The position numbers were made by a program, and so were the translations under genes. A stretch of 64,000 nt of DNA from positions 3,477,001 to 3,541,000 of the forward strand of contig NZ_CP133782.1 in NCBI RefSeq assembly GCF_034351645.1. Direction: 5' to 3'. Shown here in pieces: positions 37,466-46,975 of this stretch. Position 1 is the first letter of the stretch. Every line of letters starts with the position of its first letter. Source of the DNA: Pseudomonas sp. DC1.2. Its GTDB lineage: Bacteria > Pseudomonadota > Gammaproteobacteria > Pseudomonadales > Pseudomonadaceae. The notes under the pieces are model-generated. The model saw only the letters and a program-made list of their open reading frames with translations. It did no database searches and was not told the DNA's origin.

Positions 37466-38880
37466 AAAACCTCAAGCATGCGAGCTTTGCCAACCCCTAT
37501 CCGGCGTTGACCGCGCACGAGCTCGGGGCGGCGTTGTTACCCATCCTGGAGCGACGTTTCCCGCTACTGGCGAGCGAATTCATCGGTCTGTTCAGCCATC
37601 ACACCGAAGGCGTCAATAGCTCGCTGGTTGGATTGGGCAGCGAGTTTCGCCTGGTTGCACTCAACGATGGCGAACGCCTGAACCTGGAGCTTCAGCACGA
37701 GAACAGCGTGTGCCTGTCACGCACCCTCGCGCTGGATCCCTCGACACTGTTCCATGAACAGCTATTCGGGGCAGTGGCCCGCTTCATCAACCAGTTGAGC
37801 CCCTGGCTCCAGGAACATCACGGCTTACCACCATCGACCGCTTTTCTGGGGGGTTGGCGCTGTGCAACCCATCCCGAGCGCCTGAACGAGCCGGTGATTT
37901 TCACGTTGCCACGGGTAATGTGCCGGATCAGCGATCAGCAACTGGAGTTCAGTTGTTTCCACGAGGACATCTGGTACGCGATCGATGAAAGCCTCATCAC
38001 CTTTGCGACAGACTTTACCCCGACGGCCAATCCACGGGTTACAGGACGCGAAGACATTCCCTCCTGCACCGACTATGTGGACAACCTGATCGGGCTGTTG
38101 AACGAACTGGCACCGACAACCGCCGATAAGGTCGTCATCGGTCGTGAAGTCAAGCTGACGCTGGAGCGGCCCATTGCCCCGGCGCTTTTATTGCGCCTGA
38201 TAGCACCTCGCCCCAACCCGCATTACGAGTACGTATTTCGTTGGGCGGACGAGGCGGCATGGGTTGGTATTTCACCGGAAACGCTGCTACGCAAGAACGG
38301 TCGCAGTTTGGTGGTCGAGCCACTGGCAGGCACTCGCAAAGGTTCCCATGAGCACGACAAAAGTGCCCGCTACCGCCAGGAATTGATGAGCGACCTCAAG
38401 GAACTCGAAGAACATGAAACCGCTGCCGGGCTGTTCTTCGAGCAGCTCTCGACCGTCTGCGAAAGCGGGTCTTTGTCGTTGCGCGAATCACGAAGCGTGA
38501 TCGACCTTGGCTATGTTCAACACCTTAAAAGCCTGATCAGCGGCACGGTAAAAACGGGCTTGAACGTATTTGACGCGCTGGCTGCGGTCTACCCGCCGGC
38601 AACGATCTGGGGCAAGCCATTGGCAGCGTGCGGTGAACGGATCCGCCGATACGAACAAATCGAGCGTGGTTTTTTCACCGGCGGACTGGGCTACTTCACC
38701 TTGGGCGATGACGCGAATTTTGCACTGGCGATTCGCACGGCCAAGCTCACATCCACCCATATTCACGTCTATGCTGGCAGCGGTATCGTCAAGGCCAGTG
38801 ACCCGTACAGGGAATGGCTGGAGACCAATAACAAAATGAAGCCCTATTTAGCCAATGAATATGTCTGGAACCTGCCGTAA
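37462..38880 (+). CDS. obaN: Isochorismate synthase (ObaN)
   Basis: 472 aa of the chorismate-binding family, EntC/MenF type. The PLAGTRKGS motif, EHETAAGLFFEQL, HLKSLISGTVKTG and YAGSGIVKASDP are characteristic. It turns chorismate into isochorismate for ObaJ. The ATG at 37462 overlaps the obaM stop. It has an N-terminal segment of about 100 residues before the recognisable fold, longer than EntC. It ends the coupled gene run. Confidence 0.88.
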   Translation: MKNLKHASFANPYPALTAHELGAALLPILERRFPLLASEFIGLFSHHTEGVNSSLVGLGSEFRLVALNDGERLNLELQHENSVCLSRTLALDPSTLFHEQLFGAVARFINQLSPWLQEHHGLPPSTAFLGGWRCATHPERLNEPVIFTLPRVMCRISDQQLEFSCFHEDIWYAIDESLITFATDFTPTANPRVTGREDIPSCTDYVDNLIGLLNELAPTTADKVVIGREVKLTLERPIAPALLLRLIAPRPNPHYEYVFRWADEAAWVGISPETLLRKNGRSLVVEPLAGTRKGSHEHDKSARYRQELMSDLKELEEHETAAGLFFEQLSTVCESGSLSLRESRSVIDLGYVQHLKSLISGTVKTGLNVFDALAAVYPPATIWGKPLAACGERIRRYEQIERGFFTGGLGYFTLGDDANFALAIRTAKLTSTHIHVYAGSGIVKASDPYREWLETNNKMKPYLANEYVWNLP

Positions 38881-39004
38881 TATGGTTGAATGTACTGTGC
38901 AGCTTGCCCACTCAATACACCCATGACGTGGTGTTTCTAGACTAACGCCCACTCACAACGCGTTCATGCGTTAGATTTCATTTAATACTCGAGCATTCTT
39001 ATAT

Positions 39005-40918
39005 ATGGTCACTATCGCTCTACCGGACGGCAATCTTAGAGATTTTCCAGAACCTTTGACTGTTCAACAACTGGCCCAATCCATTGGTACGGGATTAGCT
39101 GCCGCGACAATCGGCGGCAAGGTAAATGGAACGCTAGTTGACGCTAGTTATCTTCTGGAAACAGATGCCACCGTAGAGATCATTACCACTAAAAGCGCAG
39201 AAGCGCTGGAACTGGTGCGCCACTCCACTGCTCACTTGATGGCACAGGCCGTTCAACGCCTGTACCCCGGCACCCAAGTTACCATAGGGCCGGTTATCGA
39301 TAACGGTTTCTATTACGACTTCGTCACCACTCGCCCGTTTACGATGGATGACCTGCCGCTGATCGAGGCCGAGATGGCCACTATCGTCAAAGAGCAGCTG
39401 CCCGTGGTGCGCTCTGAAATGTCTCGCGATGAAGCGCTGGCGTTTTTCCAGAATATTGGTGAGAGCTACAAGACAGAAATCATCCATTCCATTCCGTCGG
39501 ATGAGCCTCTGTCGCTTTATACCCAAGGCGAATTTACTGACCTGTGCCGCGGCCCCCATGTACCAAACACCGCCAAACTGGGTGCCTTCAAACTCATGAA
39601 GGTGGCCGGAGCCTACTGGCGGGGCGACTCTAACAACATCATGCTCAGTCGTATCTATGGCACTGCCTGGACCAACGAGAAAGAGCTCAAAGCCTATTTG
39701 AATCAACTTCAAGAGGCCGAAAAACGCGATCACCGCAAACTGGCAAAACAATTCGACTTGTTCCACCAACAGGAAGAAGCGCCAGGCATGGTGTTTTGGC
39801 ATCCTAAAGGCTGGTCACTGTGGCAATCGGTGGAGCAATACATGCGCCGGGTTTATCGCGATGGCGGCTACCGCGAAGTAAAGTCGCCGCAAGTGCTGGA
39901 CAGCGCGCTTTGGAAAAAATCGGGGCATTGGGACAACTATAAGGAAAACATGTTTGTCACCGAGTCCGAAAACCGCCAGTACGCGCTCAAGCCGATGAAC
40001 TGCCCGGGTCATATCCAGATATTCAAACATGGCTTGCGCAGCCATAGAGAGTTGCCGATTCGTTACGGCGAGTTCGGCGGCTGCCACCGTAATGAGCCGT
40101 CCGGCGCGTTGCACGGCATCATGCGCGTGCGGGCATTCACGCAAGACGATGGCCATATCTTCTGCACCGAAGAGCAGATCGCGGCGGAAATCAAGGCGTT
40201 CCACTATCAGGCGCTGAAGGTGTATGCCGATTTCGGCTTTACCAATATTGCCGTGAAGATTGCGTTGCGCCCCGAACCGGGCAAACGCCTGGGCAGCGAC
40301 GAAGTCTGGGACAAAGCCGAAAATCTGCTGCGATCGGCGCTGTCCGAGTGTGATGTCGAATGGGAAGAGCTGCCTGGCGAAGGCGCGTTCTACAGCCCCA
40401 AGATCGAATATCACCTGCGCGACGCCATCGGTCGTGAATGGCAAGTGGGGACCATGCAGGTCGACTACCACATGCCTGATCGCCTGGGCGCCGAATACGT
40501 TGATGAGAACTCGCAGCGACGCAAGCCGGTCATGCTGCACCGGGCAATCGTCGGATCTCTGGAGCGTTTCCTCGGCATCCTCATCGAACACCATGCTGGT
40601 CAGTTCCCTCTATGGCTGGCGCCGGTGCAGGCCATCGTGGTCACCGTCACCGATGCCCAAAATGATTACGCCGAACAGACGCGCAATCATCTGGTTCAGC
40701 TGGGCTTCAGGGTTGAGGCTGATCTGCGTAATGAAAAAATCGGCTACAAAATTCGTGAAAGCACCTTGCAGCGCGTTCCGTATTTGCTCGTGGTCGGAGA
40801 GAGAGAGAGAGAGAACGGTACCGTCACCGTTCGCTCCCGCTCCGGCGAAGATTTGGGCAGCATGACAATTGACGCCTTGCATACCTACCTGCTGAACGAA
40901 CAAACCACTCCCGGCTGA
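39005..40918 (+). CDS. obaO: Obafluorin-resistant threonyl-tRNA synthetase (ObaO)
   Basis: 637 aa, a complete ThrRS: TGS domain (1-60), second additional domain with the editing HSTAH motif (about 70-225), class II catalytic core (about 245-535; MNCPGH and the RNEPSG block) and anticodon-binding domain (about 540-637). ThrRS is the published obafluorin target and ObaO its immunity form. Residue 464 is Ser in GAFYSPK where E. coli has Gly463; from memory Gly463Ser is linked to resistance. It lacks the infC/rpmI neighbours of housekeeping thrS. 124 nt separate it from obaN, so it may have its own promoter. No good ribosome-binding site is seen. Confidence 0.93.
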   Translation: MVTIALPDGNLRDFPEPLTVQQLAQSIGTGLAAATIGGKVNGTLVDASYLLETDATVEIITTKSAEALELVRHSTAHLMAQAVQRLYPGTQVTIGPVIDNGFYYDFVTTRPFTMDDLPLIEAEMATIVKEQLPVVRSEMSRDEALAFFQNIGESYKTEIIHSIPSDEPLSLYTQGEFTDLCRGPHVPNTAKLGAFKLMKVAGAYWRGDSNNIMLSRIYGTAWTNEKELKAYLNQLQEAEKRDHRKLAKQFDLFHQQEEAPGMVFWHPKGWSLWQSVEQYMRRVYRDGGYREVKSPQVLDSALWKKSGHWDNYKENMFVTESENRQYALKPMNCPGHIQIFKHGLRSHRELPIRYGEFGGCHRNEPSGALHGIMRVRAFTQDDGHIFCTEEQIAAEIKAFHYQALKVYADFGFTNIAVKIALRPEPGKRLGSDEVWDKAENLLRSALSECDVEWEELPGEGAFYSPKIEYHLRDAIGREWQVGTMQVDYHMPDRLGAEYVDENSQRRKPVMLHRAIVGSLERFLGILIEHHAGQFPLWLAPVQAIVVTVTDAQNDYAEQTRNHLVQLGFRVEADLRNEKIGYKIRESTLQRVPYLLVVGERERENGTVTVRSRSGEDLGSMTIDALHTYLLNEQTTPG

Positions 40919-40945
40919 TTGTCCGGCTCTGCGTTCGACACACCG

Positions 40946-40973
40946 AAGGCCATTCGCAAGAATGGCCTTTTTT
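40946..40973 (+). terminator. Terminator after obaO
   Basis: AAGGCCATTC-GCAA-GAATGGCCTT with a 10-bp perfect stem, then TTTT. It closes the biosynthetic and immunity gene set. Confidence 0.9.
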
Positions 40974-41014
40974 ACGGCCCCATGCTGGCCCTTGGTGCAC
41001 GCCCCTCCTAATGC

Positions 41015-41975
41015 ATGACCAGACGAGCGAACCTGGATAAAGCGCTGACGCCGGAACAGCAGAAAATTCAGGAGCTGGAAGCCCGAATCGCTCGCCTTGA
41101 GCGAGAGAATTCCATACTAAAAAGGCTACCTCGCTCTTGATGTCGGAAGATCACGAGCGTTCGCGCTGATTGACCAGTTGAGCGTCCATGAGCCAGTAGA
41201 TTGGCTGTGCAAGGTGTTTGAAGTTACCCGCTCGTGTTACTACGCCCAGCGTCTCAGGCGCCGGACTTCTGATGTTGAGCGACTTCGGCTGCGCAGTCGG
41301 GTCAATGAACTATTCACACAAAGTCGCAGTGCTGCGGGCAGCCGCAGCATCCTGTCGATGATGCGTGAAGACGGAGAGCAAATGGGCCGGTTCAAGGTAC
41401 GCAGTTTGATGCGCGAGCTTGACCTCGTCAGCAAACAGCCAGGTTCTCATGCCTATAAACGAGCGACGGTTGAACGACTGGATATCCCGAATATATTGAA
41501 TCGTGAGTTTGATGTACCGGTCCCCAATCAGATCTGGTGCCGCTACATCACCTAAATTAGGCCCAGGGAAAATGGCATTACCTGGCTGTCGTCCTAGACC
41601 TTTGCACGCGCCGGATAGTGGGCTGGGCGTTGTCGGAAAAGCCAGACGCCAAGCTGGTTATCAAGGCACTGGACATGGTCTACGAACAACGTGGCAGACC
41701 TCAGGGTCCGTTGTTTCACTCGGATCAAGGGGCCCAGTATGCGAGCCGCCTGTTTCGCCAGCGGCTCTGGCGTTATCGCATGCGTCAGAGCATGAGTCGC
41801 CGGGGAAATTGCTGGGATACTCAGTTCACTATGCTCAAGAGGCCCAACGTGATATCCGTCATTTCTTGATGCATCGGTACAACTGGATACGTCCCAATCA
41901 ATTCAACGATGGGTTGGCCCCTGCAAGGGCGGAAGAAAAACTTAACGTCGTGTCCGGGATTAGTTGACCACTACA
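41015..41975 (+). mobile_element. Decayed IS3-family insertion sequence
   Basis: An OrfA tail (LTPEQQKIQELEARIARLERE coiled coil, cut at its 5' end and frameshifted near 41125) is followed by OrfB starting about 41178 (HEPVDWLCKVFEVTRSCYYAQR). OrfB shifts frame near 41555; the first catalytic Asp is lost (RYIT where GDIT is usual). It resumes as HLAVVLDLCTRRIVGW, keeps HSDQGAQYAS, then has a deletion after GNCWD that removes the last catalytic Glu. A terminal TTGACCACTACA (41964-41975) looks like the right inverted repeat; no left copy is seen. Not functional. Confidence 0.85.
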
Positions 41976-42238
41976 TTGGCGTTCCGTCCTGCCTGAAGTT
42001 GGCGGCGAGGTGTGGCAGGAGTTTTTACACACTCTGGGCCAAAAGCTGTCACTCGGATGTGCTTTCCTGATCCAGCACAGAATTGCCTGCGTACGCCACC
42101 TTCGGCAGCTTGCTGCTACCGTGCTCATGGGGTATCGAAAGAATTCCAATAAAATACGGGCTTGATTAGGATAATCGTAGGGATATGAATACTAAGAATC
42201 AGCATAATTTCATTGTAAAACAGGTGCTTATTTTTCTA

Positions 42239-42261
42239 TTCGAGTCCAGGTCGTGGAGCCA
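42239..42261 (+). repeat. Right attachment site (attR)
   Basis: A 23-bp exact copy of the tRNA-Asn 3' end (TTCGAG...GGAGCCA), same orientation as attL. The bases before it do not continue the tRNA, so this is the partial copy left by integration. Confidence 0.9.
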
Positions 42262-42273
42262 GACAGCAATATC

Positions 42274-42312
42274 AAAAAAGCCCCTGAATCGAAAGATTCA
42301 GGGGCTTTTTTT
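42274..42312. terminator. Bidirectional terminator next to attR
   Basis: A-run, GCCCCTGAATC-GAAA-GATTCAGGGGC, T-run. The stem has 11 GC-containing pairs plus A-T extension, usable on both strands. Before integration it probably terminated tRNA-Asn; it now ends the permease gene on the minus strand. Confidence 0.88.
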
Positions 42313-42324
42313 GTGCGCTAACCT

Positions 42325-43842
42325 TCAGACAGGTTCGCTGCTTTTCACCGGCAAGCCGCGTGGCTCCGTGACCTCATGGGCCACTTCCGCCACCGGTATT
42401 TCATTGCCGTCGCAGTCATGCAATTTGCCTTCGCTGAAGTAATCTCCCTCGCGCAAGGCTGCCAGATCCTGGTAGCGCAGCACCCGCTCAGTGCCCGCGG
42501 CAAACACCGACTGCTGATCCGAATTGCCGGTGGTGAAGTGGTTGAAGGTGAGGTTCAGCACAATGGCCATGATCGCCGACGAACTGATGCCCGAATGGAA
42601 AATGGTCGCAAACCAGCTCGGAAAGTGGTCGTAAAAATTCGGCGCCGCGATGGGAATCATGCCGAAGCCAATAGAGGTGGCGACGATGATCAAGTTGACG
42701 TTGTTGCGGTAATCAACCTTGGACAGCGTGCGGATGCCGCTGGCCGCCACAGTGCCAAACAAGACGATACCGGCGCCGCCGAGTACGGAGGTCGGCACAG
42801 CCGCAATGACTCGCCCCATAAATGGCAGTAGACCAAGAATGACCAGGAACACACCACCGGTGGCCACTACGAAGCGGCTCTTGATACCCGTCACCGCCAC
42901 CAGCCCGACATTCTGGGCGAAGGCGCTTTGAGTGAACGAGCCGAAAATTGGCGCGATCATGCTCGACAGCATGTCCGCACGCAGGCCGTTGCCCAGGCGC
43001 TTGGAATCAATCTTGGTGCCAATAATTTCACCCACGGCAAGAATGTCGGCCGAGGTTTCCACCAGGGTCACCATGACCACAATGCACATCGACAGGATGG
43101 CCGCGAAGTGGAAGGTTGGCATGCCGAAGTGGAACGGTGTCGGGAAGCCGAACATCGGCCCTTGAGTGACGGATGAGAAGTCCGCCATGCCCAGGAACAC
43201 AGCGATTACTGTGCCGATAACCATGGCCAACAGGATCGAAAGCCGGGAGATGGTCGCGCTGCCGATCTTGCTGAGCAGTAAAACCAGCACCAGCGTCAGA
43301 GCGGCCAGACCGATATTCGACATGCTGCCAAAACTCTCGGCATGGCTGTTGCCGCCCATGGCCCAGCGCGCCGCGACAGGCATCAGTGTCAGGCCAATAG
43401 TGGTGATCACGATGCCGGTGACCAGCGGCGGGAAAAACTTGGTAATCCTTGAGAACACGGGCGTGATCAGCAGGCCAATCAACGACGCGGCAATCACCGC
43501 CCCGAGAATCGATTGGAACCCCCCCTCCCCGCCACTGCTGACAATCGCCACCATGGTCGCGACACCCGAGAACGACACGCCCTGCACCAACGGCAACTGA
43601 CAGCCGAAAAACGGTACACCCAGGGTTTGCAAAAGTGTCGCCAAGCCCCCCGCAAACAATGACGCGGCAATCAACAAACCGATGTCGGCCGGCGACAGCC
43701 CGGCTGCCTGGCCAATGATCAAAGGTACGGCGACGATACCGCCGTACATGGTCAAAACGTGTTGTAGGCCGTAAGCCATATTCGCGCCGATCCCGAGATT
43801 TTCATCCTCGGGGCGTGGGTGTGAAACATGGGGCGTTTTCAT
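42325..43842 (-). CDS. NCS2-family nucleobase:cation symporter (xanthine/uric acid permease)
   Basis: 505 aa with about 14 membrane helices. NCS2 signatures are visible: GLQHVLTMYGGIVAVPL in TM1, FGCQLPLVQGVSF, the TM8 segment VETSADILAVGEIIG and the TM10 segment FTQSAFAQNVGLVAVTG. The residues resemble xanthine/urate carriers more than uracil carriers, but the substrate is an inference. It lies just outside the island and is preceded by a nested palindromic region that probably binds a repressor. Confidence 0.88.
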   Translation of the reverse strand: MKTPHVSHPRPEDENLGIGANMAYGLQHVLTMYGGIVAVPLIIGQAAGLSPADIGLLIAASLFAGGLATLLQTLGVPFFGCQLPLVQGVSFSGVATMVAIVSSGGEGGFQSILGAVIAASLIGLLITPVFSRITKFFPPLVTGIVITTIGLTLMPVAARWAMGGNSHAESFGSMSNIGLAALTLVLVLLLSKIGSATISRLSILLAMVIGTVIAVFLGMADFSSVTQGPMFGFPTPFHFGMPTFHFAAILSMCIVVMVTLVETSADILAVGEIIGTKIDSKRLGNGLRADMLSSMIAPIFGSFTQSAFAQNVGLVAVTGIKSRFVVATGGVFLVILGLLPFMGRVIAAVPTSVLGGAGIVLFGTVAASGIRTLSKVDYRNNVNLIIVATSIGFGMIPIAAPNFYDHFPSWFATIFHSGISSSAIMAIVLNLTFNHFTTGNSDQQSVFAAGTERVLRYQDLAALREGDYFSEGKLHDCDGNEIPVAEVAHEVTEPRGLPVKSSEPV

Positions 43843-43899
43843 GGTTGGGGGGTTCCCTGGTTTTTGTTATGCGCACACTGTATTCAACATCAGAGACAA

Positions 43900-43944
43900 A
43901 TGTCCATAGAGTTGTATACAAAATACACTTCAAATTATGGACAT
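43900..43944. promoter_or_regulatory. Nested palindromes upstream of the NCS2 permease
   Basis: A perfect 10-bp palindrome TTGTATACAA (43912-43921) sits inside a wider inverted repeat, ATGTCCATA (43900-43908) and TATGGACAT (43936-43944). TTGTATACAA fits the TnGTnnACnA operator type of GntR-family regulators. It is 58 nt upstream of the permease start. Confidence 0.6.
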
Positions 43945-44088
43945 ATATCCATCTCCGCCTCGGTGTGCTAGCGAAGCTCCCCCTAAAAACCTTGAAATAC
44001 ATCCTTTCTCCGCCAGTCTCCTGGCCCGCTAGTTTTTTTGATTCTTGGTGACCGCTGGCATGGAAGCCCTCTTTTATATACATATAAA

Positions 44089-44277
44089 GTATGCATAATT
44101 GAGCCATTCGACATTCAGTACGACAAGGCAAAAAACTCGGCCAATAAGCTCAAGCATCGAGGCGTCAGCCTCGCAGAGACCGAGCCAGTATTCGATGACG
44201 AGCGAGCCCTGACGTTTCAAGACCTCGATCACGATGAACTTCGCTGGATCATCATGGGGCAAGATGCCAAAGGTCGG
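44089..44277 (+). pseudogene. BrnT-family toxin, 5' frameshifted and 3' truncated
   Basis: The frame reads EPFDIQYDKAKNSANKLKHR then DELRWIIMGQDAKGR, the N-terminal two thirds of a BrnT-type ribonuclease toxin. The ATG at 44089 is out of frame with it (stop after three codons), and the usual C-terminal strand is replaced from about 44277 by antisense phage sequence. No BrnA antitoxin gene follows. A dead fragment. Confidence 0.65.
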
Positions 44278-44400
44278 GGCTTCGTGCAGGGCCGGGTCAT
44301 ACGCCCGCACCGTGGCGGCCAGATCGGACTCGCTAAAGTCGAAGCTGACTCCGCTCATCGCGGTGTGGGTGCCGGGTTTGAAGATGTGCAGTGGTTTCAT
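44278..44400 (-). pseudogene. Mu-like gene I protease/scaffold, N-terminal fragment
   Basis: MKPLHIFKPGTHTAMSG followed by SESDLAATVRAYDPALHEAP is the start of Mu-like prophage I protein (head maturation protease). It runs into the brnT fragment after about 40 residues, so only the first tenth is left. It is on the same strand and in Mu order downstream of the gene G remnant at 46976. Confidence 0.7.
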
Positions 44401-44520
44401 GGCTGTGCGCTGCGTGGAGGTGATGCGCACAGCCTGGGCCAGAGAGTGGCCCAGGACTTTTAATCGGGTTTAAAGAGTATGTCGTGAGTTTTGGAAATAT
44501 GAGATAGGCGGTATGGCGAC

Positions 44521-45180
44521 TCACCAACTTCCGTAAGGAATGCCGTATTTTCCAATATAGCGCTTCGACTTTTCACTTACAGGGTAAGCATACCGCCCTT
44601 CATTTCTGCCTTGGCTTGGCCCCAATGGCTCTATCTCGGCTTGGGTGCGGGCGACCTTGATTGTTTTCAGGCATTTGTCCTCAACCCACACCTGCACAAT
44701 ACCGCCGGGAGCCACTCCGACATAAACCGCGGCCCTGTAATTGGCAGGCTCCTGCGGTCTGGCGGGACAACGCTCGTTCACCGAGGCGTACATGATCTGC
44801 CGCGCCTCTTCGGGTATATCGACCCATGCCCGGTAGGTTTGTGGTTCGACAATCGACTGCCAACGAACATAGATACGTTTCGGCAGATCTGCACCGACTA
44901 CACCTCGAATGCCGCTGCTGATGTTTTTGCTCCAGCCACGGGCAGATTCGGTGCCATCTTCGGGCTCTCCGCCTCCCGCCGTACCGCCTCCTGTACGGAG
45001 AAACAGTTTGCCATTGATATCTTCAACAGCGCTGTCTTCCACCCATACCTTCATGTAGAACGGCTCAACGAAACTGAGGCTCCACCACGGATTCTTCGGG
45101 TCGTCCTTACCGGACAGAGGGGCGGAGGCCTGACAGCTCGCGACCAACAATGCGCCCAGTAAAACAATGAGTGTGCGCAT
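44521..45180 (-). CDS. DUF2931 lipoprotein, probable immunity protein of the Tle1-like lipase
   Basis: 219 aa with a lipoprotein signal peptide (LLVASC lipobox, Cys at residue 16) and a body like DUF2931 family proteins (WVEDSAVEDINGKLFLRTGGG; YVRWQSIVEPQTYRAWVDI). The ATG overlaps the lipase stop (ATGA), so it is translated with it. Periplasmic lipoproteins in this position are typical cognate immunity proteins of T6SS phospholipases; the pairing is inferred from context. Confidence 0.82.
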   Translation of the reverse strand: MRTLIVLLGALLVASCQASAPLSGKDDPKNPWWSLSFVEPFYMKVWVEDSAVEDINGKLFLRTGGGTAGGGEPEDGTESARGWSKNISSGIRGVVGADLPKRIYVRWQSIVEPQTYRAWVDIPEEARQIMYASVNERCPARPQEPANYRAAVYVGVAPGGIVQVWVEDKCLKTIKVARTQAEIEPLGPSQGRNEGRYAYPVSEKSKRYIGKYGIPYGSW

Positions 45181-46742
45181 CAGAATGTTCTCCAGTTAGA
45201 GTCGGGGACGTGAGGGTGCCGCACGCGTACACCGTCGTCAGTCGGCGCATTGGTGTAGCGGACGGTCAGGCCACGCTCGCGACTACTACCAATCGGATTA
45301 TTCCAATTGGCAGAGGTGTGGATGTATCGCAATTTCAGCAGTTTTTCTTCGGCAGGAGTCGGGTCGTATTGACCGGCGAGAAACTTGTCGCAAAGAGGCT
45401 GAAGCTCTGACGGGACGGCGTATTGCGGAGTATCCGGGACATCATCGAACTGCACACCTTTCTCCGTAGCCATCTTGTGCATCAAACGCAAATACACGAC
45501 CGACAGTTTCCCACTGACCGATCGTTTGAGCTGTAAGCCTGCGTATGCCCTCAGTTTTTTAGCGCCGAAGCGATCCTGTTCTGCATCAGGCAGTAAGGTC
45601 GGCTTCGGGGTCACAATCTCTAACATCGTCTCGGGCCAACCACTGGCCACTAGCTTGGCTTTTTGCCGCAGGGCATCCAGGTAGATGGAGGTGGTTTGCA
45701 CATCGGTGCCCTGCGTCACCGTCAGTGCCTGCATAGGGCTGACCAGCACACATTCGTCCGCCTCTTCGAGGTAACTACCACCAATATCGGAATGCACGCC
45801 CGGCAAGGAAATTTCAGAATGCGCGGGGATGACGCTGCTTAATGCGAAATTTGCACGATGTTCGTCACGGGCGACCAGGTGGACAACATCAGTAAAGTAT
45901 TGGCGGTCCAGATACAGCTTTATTCCGGGAGCGACAGGACTTTGGATATTGCCCAGGTTCGTCAGCCCCGCTACAGAGGGGACAGTATCGAACAAACCGA
46001 CAAAGCCCATGATGATTTCACTGTTGTACTGGCTGCCGAAGCTGGAGCTAAACTCTTTGGAGTTGCTGTGCAGGACATCACCCAACGGTCCCTGCTTACA
46101 GCGCACGACCTCGTTGGCAAAGTGCCGTGCCGCTGCGGCCCCTCGGCTGAACCCAAAGGTATCGAAGGTCAGCGAAGTGATTTCGCTGTCAGGGTTCTTG
46201 TCGATGACTCGTTCGATTATGGTCTTGAGGTCGGAAAAAGCCTGTTCGACCTTACCCGCCACACCAGTAGCACCTCGTCCAGAGGCCGCGTTCGACAGTC
46301 TATCTTCGCCACCACCTTCTGTACCGATGCCTTCTACGTAAAGGCTCCGTAACACCTGTTTGGCCGCCCCGGCGCTCTCCGCGTCTTTGGCTGCCGGGTA
46401 AAGCTCATACAGCTTGAACACGTTGGTAACATCGCTGCCGTAGCTGCTGGCGGGGTCAGCCATATAGGGCTTACAACTGGCATCGATATCTTCGGGTTTG
46501 ATGGCGTGCTGCGCTCCGCACAGCAGGCCGGATGCTGAGTTGCTGGCGTTGTTGAGCGTGCCGTCGAAGAAAACCCCAATCCGCAACGATACTTTTACTT
46601 TTTCCTTCGCAGGTGCTGGCTCTTTACCGTGCTTTTCGTATTCAGCCCAACGCTGTGCGTGAAGATCGACCGGTTCGACCCCCTCATTACGATAGTTTTT
46701 AGGTTGGTTGGGTATTGCTGGCTTGGGTACGTATCCACTCAT
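45180..46742 (-). CDS. Tle1-like phospholipase, putative T6SS effector (DUF2235)
   Basis: 520 aa. The DUF2235 alpha/beta-hydrolase core shows VSLRIGVFFDGTLNN, the nucleophile elbow FGFSRGAAAARHFAN and SLPGVHSDIGGSY with the likely Asp/His. This matches Tle1-type lipases delivered into rival cells to attack membrane lipids. The ATG at 46742 (MSGYVPKPAIPNQPKNY) follows GGGAATCAGGG; a TTG 22 codons upstream is less likely. No VgrG, PAAR or adaptor gene is adjacent. It sits between remnants of Mu-like genes G and I, so it looks like phage-borne cargo. Confidence 0.82.
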   Translation of the reverse strand: MSGYVPKPAIPNQPKNYRNEGVEPVDLHAQRWAEYEKHGKEPAPAKEKVKVSLRIGVFFDGTLNNASNSASGLLCGAQHAIKPEDIDASCKPYMADPASSYGSDVTNVFKLYELYPAAKDAESAGAAKQVLRSLYVEGIGTEGGGEDRLSNAASGRGATGVAGKVEQAFSDLKTIIERVIDKNPDSEITSLTFDTFGFSRGAAAARHFANEVVRCKQGPLGDVLHSNSKEFSSSFGSQYNSEIIMGFVGLFDTVPSVAGLTNLGNIQSPVAPGIKLYLDRQYFTDVVHLVARDEHRANFALSSVIPAHSEISLPGVHSDIGGSYLEEADECVLVSPMQALTVTQGTDVQTTSIYLDALRQKAKLVASGWPETMLEIVTPKPTLLPDAEQDRFGAKKLRAYAGLQLKRSVSGKLSVVYLRLMHKMATEKGVQFDDVPDTPQYAVPSELQPLCDKFLAGQYDPTPAEEKLLKLRYIHTSANWNNPIGSSRERGLTVRYTNAPTDDGVRVRHPHVPDSNWRTF

Positions 46743-46975
46743 TCCCTGATTCCCACGATCCTTGATCAAACCGTCGCACAGGGTGCCACTCCAGGTCCGG
46801 TCAATCAACGCTCAAGGGGGAGTCTTCGTTACCAGGATTCACAATAGAGACGATCCGCACCTGTGCAGATTGCTCGAAGTGCCGCAGAACGGCTTTATAA
46901 AGCATTTACAGCGTCAATCACTGGCAATGATCGATGAACCGCAGCCGCAGTGCGGTCCAAGCCCTTCACAGGGCG

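Larger units (their letters stand above)
16427..42261. mobile_element. Genomic island in tRNA-Asn carrying the obafluorin-type cluster (about 25.8 kb)
   Basis: Bounded by the 23-bp direct repeats. Contents in order: P4-type integrase, inverted repeats, an integrase pseudogene, luxR/luxI, thirteen biosynthesis/immunity genes and an IS3 remnant. No conjugation or replication genes are present, so it would depend on its integrase and on another element for transfer. The AT-rich luxR/luxI segment differs visibly from the GC-rich biosynthetic genes, suggesting assembly from more than one source. Confidence 0.85.
41976..42324. other. Right end of the island, gene-free
   Basis: No credible gene. 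It contains about 260 nt of unassigned sequence, the attR repeat and a strong terminator before the permease. The 60 nt just left of attR are AT-rich. Confidence 0.6.

Noticed and set aside
34600..38880. 2,3-dihydroxybenzoate genes as part of a catechol siderophore cluster
   Set aside because: There is no siderophore export, receptor or esterase gene; the neighbours (AurF, transaldolase, beta-lactone NRPS, ThrRS) fit obafluorin, which contains the same catechol.
39005..40918. Housekeeping thrS
   Set aside because: It lacks the infC-rpmI-rplT neighbourhood, lies within the island directly after the biosynthetic genes and has the Ser464 change expected of the immunity copy.
41110..41140. Programmed frameshift in the IS3 OrfA/OrfB junction
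   Set aside because: The A-run could mimic one, but the shift is a base loss within OrfA relative to the usual sequence and later frameshifts and lost catalytic residues show decay.
41898..42149. 83-codon minus-strand ORF overlapping the IS3 end
   Set aside because: It is antisense to the OrfB tail and has low-complexity, non-protein-like composition.
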